The notes beneath the pieces are model-generated. The model saw only the letters and a list, made by a program, of their open reading frames with translations, was not told the DNA's origin and did no database searches. 64,000 nt of DNA, taken from the NCBI GenBank assembly GCA_021155195.1, contig JAJNPV010000049.1, positions 372,001-436,000 on the forward strand, read 5' to 3'. Made by a program: the position numbers and the translations under genes. Source of the DNA: Ohtaekwangia sp. GTDB lineage: Bacteria; Bacteroidota; Bacteroidia; Cytophagales; Cyclobacteriaceae. Below are positions 44,862 through 54,844 of this stretch, one piece after another (position 1 is the stretch's first letter; each line of letters starts with the position of its first letter).

Positions 44862-45620
44862 ATGAAAAAAATCCTTAGTTCTGTTGCCTTCATTTTTGTG
44901 GTTATCTGTGGGATGGCGCAAGACGAACCCATAAAGAGAACTGCTAAACCCAGCATACCAGGAACATTTATGATTGATTTGGGGATCAATCAATTAATAA
45001 ATAAGCCCGATAGTACATGGAATCAGGGCACTTGGGGATCGCGAACGGTTAATCTATACTATCAGTATTCTTTCCGGTTTGGCCGCTCGAAATTTAGTTT
45101 CAATCCCGGAATTGGAGTAAGCCTTGAGCGTTGGAAATTTAAAGATAACGCTACGTTGATTGATACCGTAGAGTTAGTAAGCTATCCAAATGGAGCTGTC
45201 TCTGCAGACCAGGTAGAACAATACAACCTGTTGAGCCCAACACGCATCTACTCAACATTTGCAAGAAAATCTCAATTGATTGCCAATTATGTGGAGATTC
45301 CGCTTGAATTTAGATTTGACACTAAACCAGAGGATATTTCAAGGAGTATAAACATTGCTGTGGGCGGACGAGTAGGATTACTATTCGATTCGAAAACAAA
45401 AGTGAAATACAAAGATGCAGATGGCGATATCGTAAAGGTAAAGAATAAACAGAGTTACGGCCTTGAACAGTTTCGCTACGGAGTTTATACTCGTTTTGGT
45501 ATTGGTGGCTTTAACTGGTTTGCATTCTATAACCTTTCCAATGTGTTTCAAAAAGGCAAAGGTCCACTTGGCGCGGATTCTAATTCCTTAACATTTGGAA
45601 TTTCTGTTAACGGATTTTAA
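44862..45620 (+). CDS. Outer-membrane beta-barrel protein (PorT-like)
   Basis: 252 residues from the ATG at 44862 (MKKILSSVAFIFVVICGMAQD), a signal peptide; the frame upstream overlaps the tRNA and is not used. Alternating barrel strands follow (VNLYYQYSFRFGRSKFSFNPGIGVSLERW, YVEIPLEFRFDT, IAVGGRVGLLFDSKTKVKYKD), ending in SLTFGISVNGF with a C-terminal aromatic residue. This matches small PorT/outer-membrane-protein-beta-barrel families of Bacteroidota. The ligand or partner is unknown. Confidence 0.78.
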   Translation: MKKILSSVAFIFVVICGMAQDEPIKRTAKPSIPGTFMIDLGINQLINKPDSTWNQGTWGSRTVNLYYQYSFRFGRSKFSFNPGIGVSLERWKFKDNATLIDTVELVSYPNGAVSADQVEQYNLLSPTRIYSTFARKSQLIANYVEIPLEFRFDTKPEDISRSINIAVGGRVGLLFDSKTKVKYKDADGDIVKVKNKQSYGLEQFRYGVYTRFGIGGFNWFAFYNLSNVFQKGKGPLGADSNSLTFGISVNGF

Positions 45621-46403
45621 TCACTTTCCTGTAAACGCAGGTTTTCTTTTTTCAAGGAAGGCGGCCACACCTTCTTTATAATCTTGAGAGGTTCCTGCAA
45701 TCTCCTGACAATAGGTTTCGTACTCCAGCATTTCATCCAGGTTACTGGTAGATGATTTGGTCAGCATTTTTTTGATCAGCCCAATTGATTGAGTGGGTGC
45801 TTGTGAAAAGTAGTCTGTGTATTCTTTAACGGTAGCATCCAACTGATCTGCGGAAGCAACTTTATTAATAAGCCCAAGTTGCAGCGCTTCTGCAGCTTTT
45901 ATGCGACTACCCATAGAACACATTTCAAAAGCCTTAGCCATGCCCACCAATCGTGGTAAAAAATAGGCCGAACCGGAATCGGGAACTAATCCGATATTTA
46001 TAAAAACCTCAATAAGGGTTGCTTCTTCAGAAGCAACAATAATATCGCAGGCCAAGGCAAATGAACAACCCGCGCCTGCAGCTACTCCATTTATTTTGCC
46101 AACAATGGGTTTAGGCAAATTTCGCATAGCGCGAATGATAGGGTTGTATCGTTTCTGCAGCGACTCCATAAACGATCTTTTTTCCTGGCCTGAAACTGCC
46201 TTTAAGTCCTGACCCGAACAGAACGCTTTTCCGGCACCAGTTAGAACCACCACACGCACCTGCTCATCTTTTGCAACTGCCTTCCATGCATCTTGCAGTT
46301 CATAGGTAATTGCATCATTCAATGCATTATAAACTTCAGGTCTGTTTAGCGTAATGGTGGCCACTCCATTGGCCACTTCATAGGTGATAAATTTGAAGTC
46401 CAT
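45621..46403 (-). CDS. Enoyl-CoA hydratase/isomerase (PaaG/crotonase type)
   Basis: 260 residues from the ATG at 46403; the longer frame upstream overlaps the next gene. The crotonase oxyanion-hole segments are GKAFCSGQDLKAVSG and KINGVAAGAGCSFALACDIIVA, and the isomerase-like acid region is FINIGLVPDSGSAYFLPRLVG. The aspartate in VPDSG fits 2-(1,2-epoxy-1,2-dihydrophenyl)acetyl-CoA isomerase (PaaG) rather than plain hydratase, but no other paa genes are in the window. Its stop abuts the convergent barrel-protein gene. Confidence 0.85.
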   Translation of the reverse strand: MDFKFITYEVANGVATITLNRPEVYNALNDAITYELQDAWKAVAKDEQVRVVVLTGAGKAFCSGQDLKAVSGQEKRSFMESLQKRYNPIIRAMRNLPKPIVGKINGVAAGAGCSFALACDIIVASEEATLIEVFINIGLVPDSGSAYFLPRLVGMAKAFEMCSMGSRIKAAEALQLGLINKVASADQLDATVKEYTDYFSQAPTQSIGLIKKMLTKSSTSNLDEMLEYETYCQEIAGTSQDYKEGVAAFLEKRKPAFTGK

Positions 46404-46414
46404 ACAATTGATTT

Positions 46415-47029
46415 TTAAAAGAGAAAGATCATTCCCAAGAAGCCAATTCCAAAACCAACCAATCCACCAATCATCACCTGCCGTGGTGTGTGAGCATCTA
46501 AATATAACCGGGCAGACATTACCAAGCCTGCTGCTACAATAATACCCGCAGTTGGCCACAACAAATAGGATTGCTCCATCGCCTTATTCAAGGGAACAAG
46601 TATTCCCACACCTCCCCACATAGCCAAACTATGAATACTCACTTTATAGAAAAATGTAATAACGGTGCCAGCAACTACAAGCATGGTTACCAGCAACATC
46701 AAATTGCTGAAGTTTGAAGAAAAAGGGAGTCGATAATAAAACAAAAAGGTCATTACAATGTAGATAACAGAAATCGCGACAAATGGAACCAGACGTTCCT
46801 TGCGTGAATCCATAGTATAATTAGAGATGGTTCCAAAAATTTTGAATATCAGAATGTTAACAGCCGGCAGAATAAAGGTGAAGCAGAAAATAAAAGCAAG
46901 AATGGGTCGCATGTTTTGTGGTGCCACCATTAACATAGTTGGAAAATAATAGCCAATTAATGTTACCAAATAGGTTGTGAGTAACAAGGGATGAAACAGA
47001 AAGGAAATAATCTTGGCTACTACCCTCAC
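46415..47029 (-). CDS. PAP2-like integral membrane protein
   Basis: 204 residues with about six membrane segments. The last third contains KVSIHSLAMWG and SARLYLDAHTPRQV, where the S-x-H and SRxxxDxH parts of the PAP2 phosphatase motif would lie; the first KxxxxxxRP motif is replaced by SRKERLVP. It may be a lipid phosphatase or a non-catalytic relative. Start overlaps the end of rpoN by 4 nt. Confidence 0.7.
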   Translation of the reverse strand: MRVVAKIISFLFHPLLLTTYLVTLIGYYFPTMLMVAPQNMRPILAFIFCFTFILPAVNILIFKIFGTISNYTMDSRKERLVPFVAISVIYIVMTFLFYYRLPFSSNFSNLMLLVTMLVVAGTVITFFYKVSIHSLAMWGGVGILVPLNKAMEQSYLLWPTAGIIVAAGLVMSARLYLDAHTPRQVMIGGLVGFGIGFLGMIFLF

Positions 47030-48507
47030 CGCATTTCTTTTCGTAAACGAGCTACCGGAATATTTAACTGCTCGCGGTATTTAGCTACCGTGCGCCTGGC
47101 AATATTATATCCTTTCTCATTAAGTAAGTCTTCCAACTTATCATCTGAGAAAGGTTTGTTCTTGTCTTCAGATTCAATTAAATCTTTTATAATTTGTTTC
47201 ACCTCACGGCTACTGACTTCCTCTCCCGAATCGGTAGCAATACCTTCTGAGAAAAAATACTTTAGTGGAAACACGCCAAAATCTGTTTGAATGGTTTTAC
47301 TGCTGGCCACGCGACTCACCGTAGAGATGTCCATATTAATCATCTGCGCGATGTCCTTTAAAATCATAGGACGCAGTTTCGTTTCGTCACCTTCTAAAAA
47401 ATAATCGTATTGAAAGTCAAGAATTGCACGCATGGTGCGAAGCAAGGTGTGTTGCCGTTGCCGAATGGCATCAATAAACCACTTGGCCGCATCTAACTTC
47501 TGCTTTACAAAAGACACAGCTTCCTTCAATTTCTTATCACTCTTATCGCTTTTGTCGTAAGCCTTAAACATATCGGTGTACGATCGGCTGATACGAAGTT
47601 CTGGAGCATTGCGTGAGTTAAGGGCCAATTCCAATTTTCCATTGTTATTAGAAAGAATAAAATCGGGAATAACATATTGATTCTTTGCCATTCCTGTGTT
47701 TAACTCACCACCTGGTTTTGGATTTAACCGTACAATTAACTCAATAGCGTCCTTAATATAATCCTCATCATCCAGATCAAGTTTCTTAAGAATCTTAGAA
47801 TAGTGTTTTTTGGTAAACTCTTCGTAACACTCCTGAAGAATTCGTTTGGCTACAATCACATCAACATCTTGTCCATCATCCATGCGGTCAAGTTGCAGAA
47901 GTAAGCACTCTTGCAAATTTCTAGCAGCTATACCAGCCGGGTCGAATGATTGAATCCGTTTTAAAAGACCTTCAACTTCTTCTAAATTAGTATCAACACT
48001 TTGCGAAAAAGCCAAATCATTTACAATGGACTCCATCTCCCTGCGGATGTACCCATCTCCTTCAATACTTCCAATTAACTGCTTACCTATAATTTGTTCG
48101 CGTTCACTCATTCCTATAAAACCCAACTGAGTCATAAGGGTTTCATGCAACGAAGTTCCCATGGGTACGGGCATCTCCCGGTCGTCATCGTCATCCCCAT
48201 CATTATCAACATGCGTCTTATAACTATTGTAGTCATCATCGCGCAAGTAATCTTTAATGTCAATGTCCTCCGTACTGCTTTCGGTTTGTCCCTCCTCAGG
48301 GTCTCTTTCGGGAGTTTCGTCATTTTTAATTTCATCTTCCTCCTCCTGCTCGCTTTCTGAACCCTCTTCCAATACAGGGTTCAACTCCAACTCCTCCTCT
48401 ATTCTATTCTCCAATTCAGCGGTAGGCACCTGCAACAGTTTTATAAACTGAATTTGCTGGGGCGACAGCTTTTGTTGGAGACTCTGGTTTAAACTTAATC
48501 TTTGCAT
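47026..48507 (-). CDS. rpoN: RNA polymerase sigma-54 factor
   Basis: 493 residues in the normal order. Region I is MQRLSLNQSLQQKLSPQQIQFIKLLQ with LELNPVLEE; an acidic region II (about 40-110) follows; the core-binding and helix-turn-helix parts include MDISTVSRVASSKTIQTDFGVFPLKYFFSEG; the RpoN box is ARRTVAKYREQLNIP. It directs transcription from -24/-12 promoters with activators of the bEBP class, none of which is in this window. Confidence 0.97.
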   Translation of the reverse strand: MQRLSLNQSLQQKLSPQQIQFIKLLQVPTAELENRIEEELELNPVLEEGSESEQEEEDEIKNDETPERDPEEGQTESSTEDIDIKDYLRDDDYNSYKTHVDNDGDDDDDREMPVPMGTSLHETLMTQLGFIGMSEREQIIGKQLIGSIEGDGYIRREMESIVNDLAFSQSVDTNLEEVEGLLKRIQSFDPAGIAARNLQECLLLQLDRMDDGQDVDVIVAKRILQECYEEFTKKHYSKILKKLDLDDEDYIKDAIELIVRLNPKPGGELNTGMAKNQYVIPDFILSNNNGKLELALNSRNAPELRISRSYTDMFKAYDKSDKSDKKLKEAVSFVKQKLDAAKWFIDAIRQRQHTLLRTMRAILDFQYDYFLEGDETKLRPMILKDIAQMINMDISTVSRVASSKTIQTDFGVFPLKYFFSEGIATDSGEEVSSREVKQIIKDLIESEDKNKPFSDDKLEDLLNEKGYNIARRTVAKYREQLNIPVARLRKEMR

Positions 48508-48520
48508 GATTCTTGTGGGA

Positions 48521-48528
48521 CAAATCTA
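48521..48528 (-). promoter_or_regulatory. Candidate -7 box of rpoN
   Basis: On the minus strand TAGATTTG, matching TAnnTTTG, 13 bases before the rpoN start. A TTT rather than TTG lies 19 bases upstream, so the -33 match is partial and the leader would be very short. Confidence 0.4.
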
Positions 48529-48667
48529 CCAATTCAGTCCGTTAGTAAAAAGTATCGGGCATGTCAATCAAAAAGACTTTTCAATCCTTAGGATCCTGAG
48601 CAGAATTTAGATTTTGATTAAAAATTCAAAATGACGTTTTTTGCGATCCGAAATTCAGCAGCTCTCT

Positions 48668-50104
48668 ATGAAACGCACTAAGATCAAAGCTTTATTAGCA
48701 ACCGAACCCTCAAATCAATCTGTAAACGTGCAGGGTTGGGTGCGCACCTTCCGCAACAATCAGTTTATTTCGATTAACGATGGCTCGACCATTCAAAATT
48801 TACAAGCCGTTGTTGAATTGAATTCACTGGATGAAACTACACTCAAGCGAATCACAACAGGCGCCTGTATTTCCGTTACCGGAGATTTGATTGCCTCATT
48901 GGGTAAAGGTCAGGCGGTAGAAGTAAAAGTGAACGAGCTTACTATTCTTGGTGATTGTGATGCAGAAGCCTACCCGCTTCAACTAAAAAACAAGCCAAGT
49001 CTTGAATACCTGCGCGAGATTGCTCACTTGCGATCACGCACAAATGTATTTGGTGCTGTTATGCGCATTCGACATAATATGGCTTTTGCTATTCATAAAT
49101 TTTTTAACGATAAAGGATTCTTCTACATCCATACTCCGGTAATTACCGGATCGGATGCCGAAGGTGCTGGTACGATGTTTCGGGTAACTACGCTGGATAG
49201 TAATAATCCTCCCCGCGATGAGCATGGCCATATCGATCACAAAGAAGATTTCTTTGGCAAGGAAACTAACCTCACTGTTTCGGGACAATTGGAAGGTGAG
49301 ACCTATGCGCTTGCGCTCAGCGAGATCTATACATTCGGCCCAACCTTCAGGGCTGAGAACTCAAACACAACCCGCCACTTGGCTGAGTTTTGGATGATTG
49401 AGCCTGAGATGGCATTTTATGATATTCATGATAACATGCAACTGGCTACAGATCTGTTACAATACCTCGTTAAGTATGCGTTGGATAATTGCAAAGAAGA
49501 TTTAGAATTTTTGAACAAGCGTGCCATAGATGAAGATGCTGCCAAACCACAGGACCAGCGAAGCGAATTAAGTTTGCTGGATCGTTTGAAGTTTGTTACT
49601 GAAAATGAGTTTCAGAAGTTAAGCTATACCGAAGCGATTGATATTCTCAAAAACTCAAATCCAAATAAGAAAAAGAAGTTTCAATATTTGATTGATGGCT
49701 GGGGCATCGATTTGCAATCGGAGCATGAACGCTACTTAGTAGAAAAGCACTTTAAAAAGCCGGTGATTCTTTACAACTATCCAAAAGACATCAAAGCCTT
49801 TTACATGCGTCAGAATGACGACAACAAAACTGTTGCCGCGATGGATGTACTGTTTCCTGGAATTGGCGAAATCATTGGGGGCTCACAACGTGAAGAACGT
49901 TATGATAATTTACTTGCCCGTGTTAAAGAAATGAATCTTCCAGAAAAAGACTTGTGGTGGTATTTAGAGCTCAGAAGATTTGGCTCTGCACCACACAGTG
50001 GTTTCGGGCTTGGCTTCGAGCGATTGATGTTATTCGTAACCGGTATGACCAACATCCGCGATGTAATTCCATTCCCGAGATTTCCGGGGAATGCGGAGTT
50101 TTAA
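48668..50104 (+). CDS. asnS: Asparaginyl-tRNA synthetase
   Basis: 478 residues from the ATG at 48668 (MKRTKIKALLATEP), where the family begins; nine codons upstream are open but carry no conserved residues. It has the OB-fold (VQGWVRTFRNNQFISINDGST) and class II motifs: motif 2 FGPTFRAENSNTTRHLAEFWMIEPE and motif 3 GFGLGFERLMLFVTGM. It charges tRNA-Asn directly. The gene is divergent from rpoN. Confidence 0.97.
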   Translation: MKRTKIKALLATEPSNQSVNVQGWVRTFRNNQFISINDGSTIQNLQAVVELNSLDETTLKRITTGACISVTGDLIASLGKGQAVEVKVNELTILGDCDAEAYPLQLKNKPSLEYLREIAHLRSRTNVFGAVMRIRHNMAFAIHKFFNDKGFFYIHTPVITGSDAEGAGTMFRVTTLDSNNPPRDEHGHIDHKEDFFGKETNLTVSGQLEGETYALALSEIYTFGPTFRAENSNTTRHLAEFWMIEPEMAFYDIHDNMQLATDLLQYLVKYALDNCKEDLEFLNKRAIDEDAAKPQDQRSELSLLDRLKFVTENEFQKLSYTEAIDILKNSNPNKKKKFQYLIDGWGIDLQSEHERYLVEKHFKKPVILYNYPKDIKAFYMRQNDDNKTVAAMDVLFPGIGEIIGGSQREERYDNLLARVKEMNLPEKDLWWYLELRRFGSAPHSGFGLGFERLMLFVTGMTNIRDVIPFPRFPGNAEF

Positions 50105-50112
50105 TTTAAAGT

Positions 50113-50943
50113 TTACTTCCGCTTCACTGCTAACAATGGAGTAATTGCCTGGTAAGCAACTCTGCGAGTAACACTTTTACCAAAGATTTTCTCTTCCAAA
50201 CTGAGTTTGTGTGTAAAGGTTGTAAGTAAGTCGGCTTTCGTTTCTTTGATATATCCGGCAATTGCCATTGTTACATCATCATCTAATATCAATTTGAAGT
50301 CAAGTTTATCATAATTCATTTTCTGAATTACCTCTTCTACTGTTTGGATAGCCGCATCCACTTTTTTGTCCATGACGGGAGCCACGTGAATCATATGAAC
50401 CGCTGAACCAAATATTTTTGCGAACTCAACAATAATATCTAACTCCTTTTGAATATTTTTAAGATCGGATGCATACACAATATGCTTCAGGTTTTGGTAC
50501 TTGGCCAATTCAGGAATTGCCAATACCGGTACTTTACATTCATCAATAACCGATACCGTAGTTCCACCAAGGCGTGCTTTCTTCATAGCCGATGCACCCT
50601 GCAGTCCCATCACCACCATGTTGGTTGGGTTTTTATCTACATATCTACGCACCATTTCAGCCACTGTGCGAGCCTTCATAGGCTTGAACGTCAATTCATA
50701 ATTTCCCTTAACTTGACTTCTTAATTCTTTAACCAAATTATCACCCTCTTCCTGCGATACAGAAGCAACTGATTTTTCAATCTGTTTCGTTCTCAAATTT
50801 GCCTTTGGAATACCATCTAACCTTACAATATTTAAGATGGTGAAATTTGCTTCCAAAGGAGCAGCCATCTTTAATGCATACTGCATAGCCACTTTTGATA
50901 AGGGCGAGAAATCCGTAAGCAAGACAATATTAGGGCCTTTCAT
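50113..50943 (-). CDS. Tandem universal stress protein
   Basis: 276 residues, two UspA domains. The first begins IVLLTDFSPLSKVAMQYALKMAAPL and has the ATP-loop-like VVMGLQGASAMKKARLGGTTVSVIDECKVPVLAIP; the second begins KHIVYASDLKNIQKELDIIVEF, where the nucleotide-binding loop is less complete. It likely acts in stress survival; substrate unknown. It converges on asnS with 8 bases between stops. Confidence 0.9.
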   Translation of the reverse strand: MKGPNIVLLTDFSPLSKVAMQYALKMAAPLEANFTILNIVRLDGIPKANLRTKQIEKSVASVSQEEGDNLVKELRSQVKGNYELTFKPMKARTVAEMVRRYVDKNPTNMVVMGLQGASAMKKARLGGTTVSVIDECKVPVLAIPELAKYQNLKHIVYASDLKNIQKELDIIVEFAKIFGSAVHMIHVAPVMDKKVDAAIQTVEEVIQKMNYDKLDFKLILDDDVTMAIAGYIKETKADLLTTFTHKLSLEEKIFGKSVTRRVAYQAITPLLAVKRK

Positions 50944-51069
50944 ATTTTAGTTCAGTTATTAGTTTTCAAAATTACATCGTTTAACTCTATTTCGGTAAAA
51001 AAACTACACCAAGGGGCAGTTTTATAGTTAAATTGGATTTTACTTTGTATGGTAATAATTTGAAATATT

Positions 51070-52293
51070 ATGCGTCTGCGAACTCTTCTTTTGTTTTCCT
51101 TCATAATTGCCAGCACTTCTTTTGCCTGGAGTCAAAAGATTGATGAGAAAAAAATCAAGACTCACATCAAGACATTGGCTGATGATGCTATGCAAGGACG
51201 CCAAACAGGATCGGAAGGTGAGCGCATGGCTCTCGAATATATCGAAAAGCAGTTTAAGAATCTAAAACTTATACCCAAGGGCGAATCAGAAACTTATCAG
51301 CAAGAGTTTCCCTTTAAAGCGGGAATGCATGGAACGGGTACTGAAGGCCTGGCTCATAATGCAATTGCGTTCTTAGATAATCAGGCAGACAAAACCATAA
51401 TCATTGGTGCACACTATGATCATTTAGGATTAGCTGAGAACGGAAGTTCACTGGATGCAAACCCAAAAGGAAAAATTCATAATGGTGCCGATGATAATGC
51501 TTCAGGTGTTGCCGGAGTATTAGAACTCGCTCGTTACTTTTCCACAAATAAAGTCAAAGAGAAAAGCAATTTCTTATTCATCTGCTTTAGCGGAGAAGAG
51601 CTTGGATTGTTTGGATCGAAATATTTCACTGAGCACCCTACGATCGAACTGTCAAACACTACCTATATGATCAATATGGATATGATTGGTCGATTGAATC
51701 CTGCTACAAAAAGTGTTTCGATAAGCGGATCCGGTACAAGTCCTTTGTGGGAACCTACCATTCAAAGTATGAACACCAAACTTTCCATCAAAACTGACTC
51801 ATCAGGCATTGGTCCATCCGATCATTCCTCATTTTACTTAAAAGATATTCCGGTATTGCATTTCTTCACTGGCTCGCACAGCGATTATCACAAGCCATCC
51901 GATGATTGGGACAAAATAAATTATGCGGGAGAAAAAGAAGTGCTCGAATTAATTATTGCTGTGATTGAAAAATTAGATTCTGAGCCTAAACTTGCCTTCT
52001 TAACCACGAAGAATAAATCTATGAGTTCAGCCCGATCCTTTAAAGTTACGCTGGGTGTTATGCCAAGTTACACTTCCGATGCAGCCGGATTATTAATTGA
52101 TGGCGTTACGGAAGACAGGCCCGCACACAAAGCAGGTATTCAAACCGGAGATATTGTAATCCAGATTGGTGATTACCCAATACAAGATATTCAAAATTAC
52201 ATGGATGCGTTAACCAAATTTGAAAAAGGTCAGACTGTACCTGTGAAAGTAAAACGCAAAGGCGAAGAGCTTACGCTGAACGTAACATTTTAG
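51070..52293 (+). CDS. Secreted M28 aminopeptidase with C-terminal PDZ domain
   Basis: 407 residues with a signal peptide (about 1-21, FAWSQ). The M28 zinc ligands lie in GAHYDHLG, NGADDNASG, FSGEELGLFGS, NMDMIGR and a final HFFTGSHSDYHKPSDD; a PA-like region is small. Residues about 325-407 are a PDZ domain (LLIDGVTEDRPAHKAGIQTGDIVIQIGDYPI). It should cleave N-terminal residues from peptides in the periplasm. Its stop codon overlaps that of the convergent dehydrogenase gene. Confidence 0.92.
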   Translation: MRLRTLLLFSFIIASTSFAWSQKIDEKKIKTHIKTLADDAMQGRQTGSEGERMALEYIEKQFKNLKLIPKGESETYQQEFPFKAGMHGTGTEGLAHNAIAFLDNQADKTIIIGAHYDHLGLAENGSSLDANPKGKIHNGADDNASGVAGVLELARYFSTNKVKEKSNFLFICFSGEELGLFGSKYFTEHPTIELSNTTYMINMDMIGRLNPATKSVSISGSGTSPLWEPTIQSMNTKLSIKTDSSGIGPSDHSSFYLKDIPVLHFFTGSHSDYHKPSDDWDKINYAGEKEVLELIIAVIEKLDSEPKLAFLTTKNKSMSSARSFKVTLGVMPSYTSDAAGLLIDGVTEDRPAHKAGIQTGDIVIQIGDYPIQDIQNYMDALTKFEKGQTVPVKVKRKGEELTLNVTF

Positions 52294-53192
52294 TCTTTCT
52301 TCTTTTCTACTGCATGACCGCCAAATTCATTGCGCAGGGCTGCAACAATTTTTCCTGAAAAGGTATCTTCTTGCTGTGAGCGATAGCGCATAAGCAATGA
52401 CATTGTAATAACCGGAGTGGGCACACCCATCTCAAGCGCAGTTTCAACCGTCCACTTACCTTCCCCCGATGAATGCATGACCCCTTTTATCGATTCGAGA
52501 TTCTTATCTTTCTCAAGAGCGCGTTGGGTAAGTTCCATCAACCAGCTACGCACCACAGAACCATGGTTCCAAACCTTGGCTACTGCCGATAAGTCTACCT
52601 CTGCATCATGTTTGTTCAATACTTCCATCCCCTCTGCTATGGACTGCATCATACCATACTCAATGCCGTTATGAACCATTTTAGTAAAATGACCATTTCC
52701 GGTTTTGCCGCAATACAAATAACCATTGGGAACAGAGATGGATTTAAACAAAGGCTCACAAAAATCAAACACTTCTTTTTTGCCTCCAATCATAGTGCAA
52801 ACACCATTCTTTGCCCCACTAATTCCACCACTGGTTCCGCAATCTAAATAATGGATTCCTAATTTCTCTAGATCGCGGGCGCGCGTAATCGTATCTTTAA
52901 AGTGAGAGTTGCCTCCATCAATTACAATGTCATCTGGAGCTAAATGATATTTCAGGTTACTGAGCACCACATCCACAACGTTGCCGGCTGGAACCATAAT
53001 CCAAACCACACGTCTACCCTCCAGTGCCAACGCCAAATCACCAATGGTAGACATGGTTTTTATTTGCTCATTGGCTATGCTTTCCATGGCCGCTTTGTTT
53101 ACATCAAAAGCGATAACATTGTGCCCCTTACTTTTGAAATTCAGAGCCAGATTATAGCCCATTTTTCCCAAACCAATTAACCCTATTTGCAT
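52290..53192 (-). CDS. gnd: 6-phosphogluconate dehydrogenase, short (NAD-type) form
   Basis: 300 residues, the short form also called GntZ/YqeC-like. It has IGLIGLGKMGYNLALNFKSKGHNVIAFD, VIDGGNSHFKDTITRA, DCGTSGGISGAKNGVCTMIGG and the catalytic region GNGHFTKMVHNGIEYGMMQSIAEG. It oxidatively decarboxylates 6-phosphogluconate to ribulose 5-phosphate. A sugar kinase of gluconokinase type follows upstream on the same strand, so the two would form a gluconate-use pair. The short form usually prefers NAD, which is family knowledge. Confidence 0.92.
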   Translation of the reverse strand: MQIGLIGLGKMGYNLALNFKSKGHNVIAFDVNKAAMESIANEQIKTMSTIGDLALALEGRRVVWIMVPAGNVVDVVLSNLKYHLAPDDIVIDGGNSHFKDTITRARDLEKLGIHYLDCGTSGGISGAKNGVCTMIGGKKEVFDFCEPLFKSISVPNGYLYCGKTGNGHFTKMVHNGIEYGMMQSIAEGMEVLNKHDAEVDLSAVAKVWNHGSVVRSWLMELTQRALEKDKNLESIKGVMHSSGEGKWTVETALEMGVPTPVITMSLLMRYRSQQEDTFSGKIVAALRNEFGGHAVEKKKD

Positions 53193-53335
53193 GCCTGTAA
53201 AGTTTCGTTTCCGAGAAATTAATGTCTTAGTGAGGTCAAAATAAATGATTAGGCCTACATTGATTACAAATAATGATTTAAAACATTCCGCAATCGTTTG
53301 CTATTTATGATATTTCTTCATTTATAAGCAGAATC

Positions 53336-54790
53336 TTATAAAAATTGATTTTCCACTTTACCATACAATGACTCAAATAGTGCAAATTGATTGGTATACA
53401 ACTCGTATTGATTGAGGTTTGGAACAAAAGTCGTTTGATGCGAAACATCGCTTTGAAAAGGAATTTTAAGAGCCTTAAAAGCGATAGCGGCCGCCCCAAG
53501 AGCTGAGGCATCGTGTGTGCCCGAAACAATTAGTTCTTTGCCTAAAATAGTACTCAGAAGTTGAACCCATTCTGGGGCATGCGTTATCCCGCCACTAACT
53601 AAGATTCGCTTCGAAGGACCACAGACCTCTTCAACACTCTTAACAATACTTCTCAATTCAAAACAGATTCCCTCCATCAACGCTTTGATAAAGTGAGCCT
53701 TTGTGTGTCGAAGGGTAATGTTAAAGAAAACCCCTTTCGCATCGGGATTATAGATTGGTGCTCGTTCACCCAATAAAAATGGCAGCGCAATGAGGCCATC
53801 GCAACAGGGTGGAATGGGAATAGTTAACTTAACAAGATCTGTTAGAGTAGAAGTTGACGGCACAAACTCACGACCAAACCAATCAAGGATTACAGTGCCA
53901 TTATTTGTAGCTCCACCAACAATCAAAGTTGAATTATCCAGTAAGTAGCGAAATAATTTTCGATCAGGATCGGGCAATTCCTTTGCCCCTACCCGTCTTA
54001 CTGCACCACTGGTTCCTAATGTAATGGTGAGATCACCTTCATTCATTGCTCCACTTCCTAACTGAGCAAGGCAACCGTCACTCGCTCCCATAAAAATGGG
54101 AACGTTAAGCAATCCTGAATTAAAACTTCTGCCCGATTCAATTTTTACAGAGAAATCTGCTCCTACGGGCTTAGAAAGTTTTTCCTTTGTTAAACCTACT
54201 AACGCCAAAGCTTCATTTGACCATGTTAATGCTTGAATATCAAACATCCCAGTGGCTGAAGCAATCGAATAATCTATAACAAGTTCACCGCTCAGTCGAT
54301 ATACGACATACTCTTTGATCGAAATAAATTTATAAGCTTGTTGAATGAGTTGAGGATCATGCTCCTTCCACCAAAGCAACTTGCACAAGGGTGACATGGG
54401 GTGAATAGCGGTGCCTGTCTGAGCATGAAGCATTTTACCCAATTCAGTATCTCTCAGTTTTTTTGCTTGGGCAGAACTTCGGGTATCAGCCCAAAGGAGT
54501 GCTGGTGTCAGCGGATTTCCAGATTGATCAACTGCTAACAGGCTATGCATGGCACAACTAAAACAAACCCCTGCCAGAGTGAAGTTCGAAGGAACAGCTT
54601 TTAGAACCTCATTAACTCCGTGTTGAAAAGCTGAATAAATCTTCAATACATCTTGCTCCGCATGGCCGGGGTGCGGAAATTGGGTAGTGTAAAACTCCTG
54701 ATGTGATTTTAGTGCTTCTCCTCTGGCAGAAACAGCCAAGACTTTTGTGCTTGTTGTTCCAATATCGATGGCTAATACAAATGAAGTCAA
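53336..54790 (-). CDS. gntK: FGGY-family sugar kinase, probable gluconokinase
   Basis: 484 residues, FGGY kinase. ATP-site parts are LAIDIGTTSTKVLAVSARG and ITLGTSGAVRRVG, and the second signature is KRILVSGGITHAPEWVQLLSTILGKELIV with the late TSALGAAAIA-like region (DASALGAAAIAF). The neighbouring 6-phosphogluconate dehydrogenase makes gluconate the likely substrate; xylulose or glycerol kinases share the fold. It lies 143 bases upstream of the dehydrogenase. Confidence 0.85.
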   Translation of the reverse strand: MTSFVLAIDIGTTSTKVLAVSARGEALKSHQEFYTTQFPHPGHAEQDVLKIYSAFQHGVNEVLKAVPSNFTLAGVCFSCAMHSLLAVDQSGNPLTPALLWADTRSSAQAKKLRDTELGKMLHAQTGTAIHPMSPLCKLLWWKEHDPQLIQQAYKFISIKEYVVYRLSGELVIDYSIASATGMFDIQALTWSNEALALVGLTKEKLSKPVGADFSVKIESGRSFNSGLLNVPIFMGASDGCLAQLGSGAMNEGDLTITLGTSGAVRRVGAKELPDPDRKLFRYLLDNSTLIVGGATNNGTVILDWFGREFVPSTSTLTDLVKLTIPIPPCCDGLIALPFLLGERAPIYNPDAKGVFFNITLRHTKAHFIKALMEGICFELRSIVKSVEEVCGPSKRILVSGGITHAPEWVQLLSTILGKELIVSGTHDASALGAAAIAFKALKIPFQSDVSHQTTFVPNLNQYELYTNQFALFESLYGKVENQFL

Positions 54791-54844
54791 ATTGATTAGG
54801 GTATCGAATCAGAAAAATAGCTAAAACCGATTAATTAATGTGGA

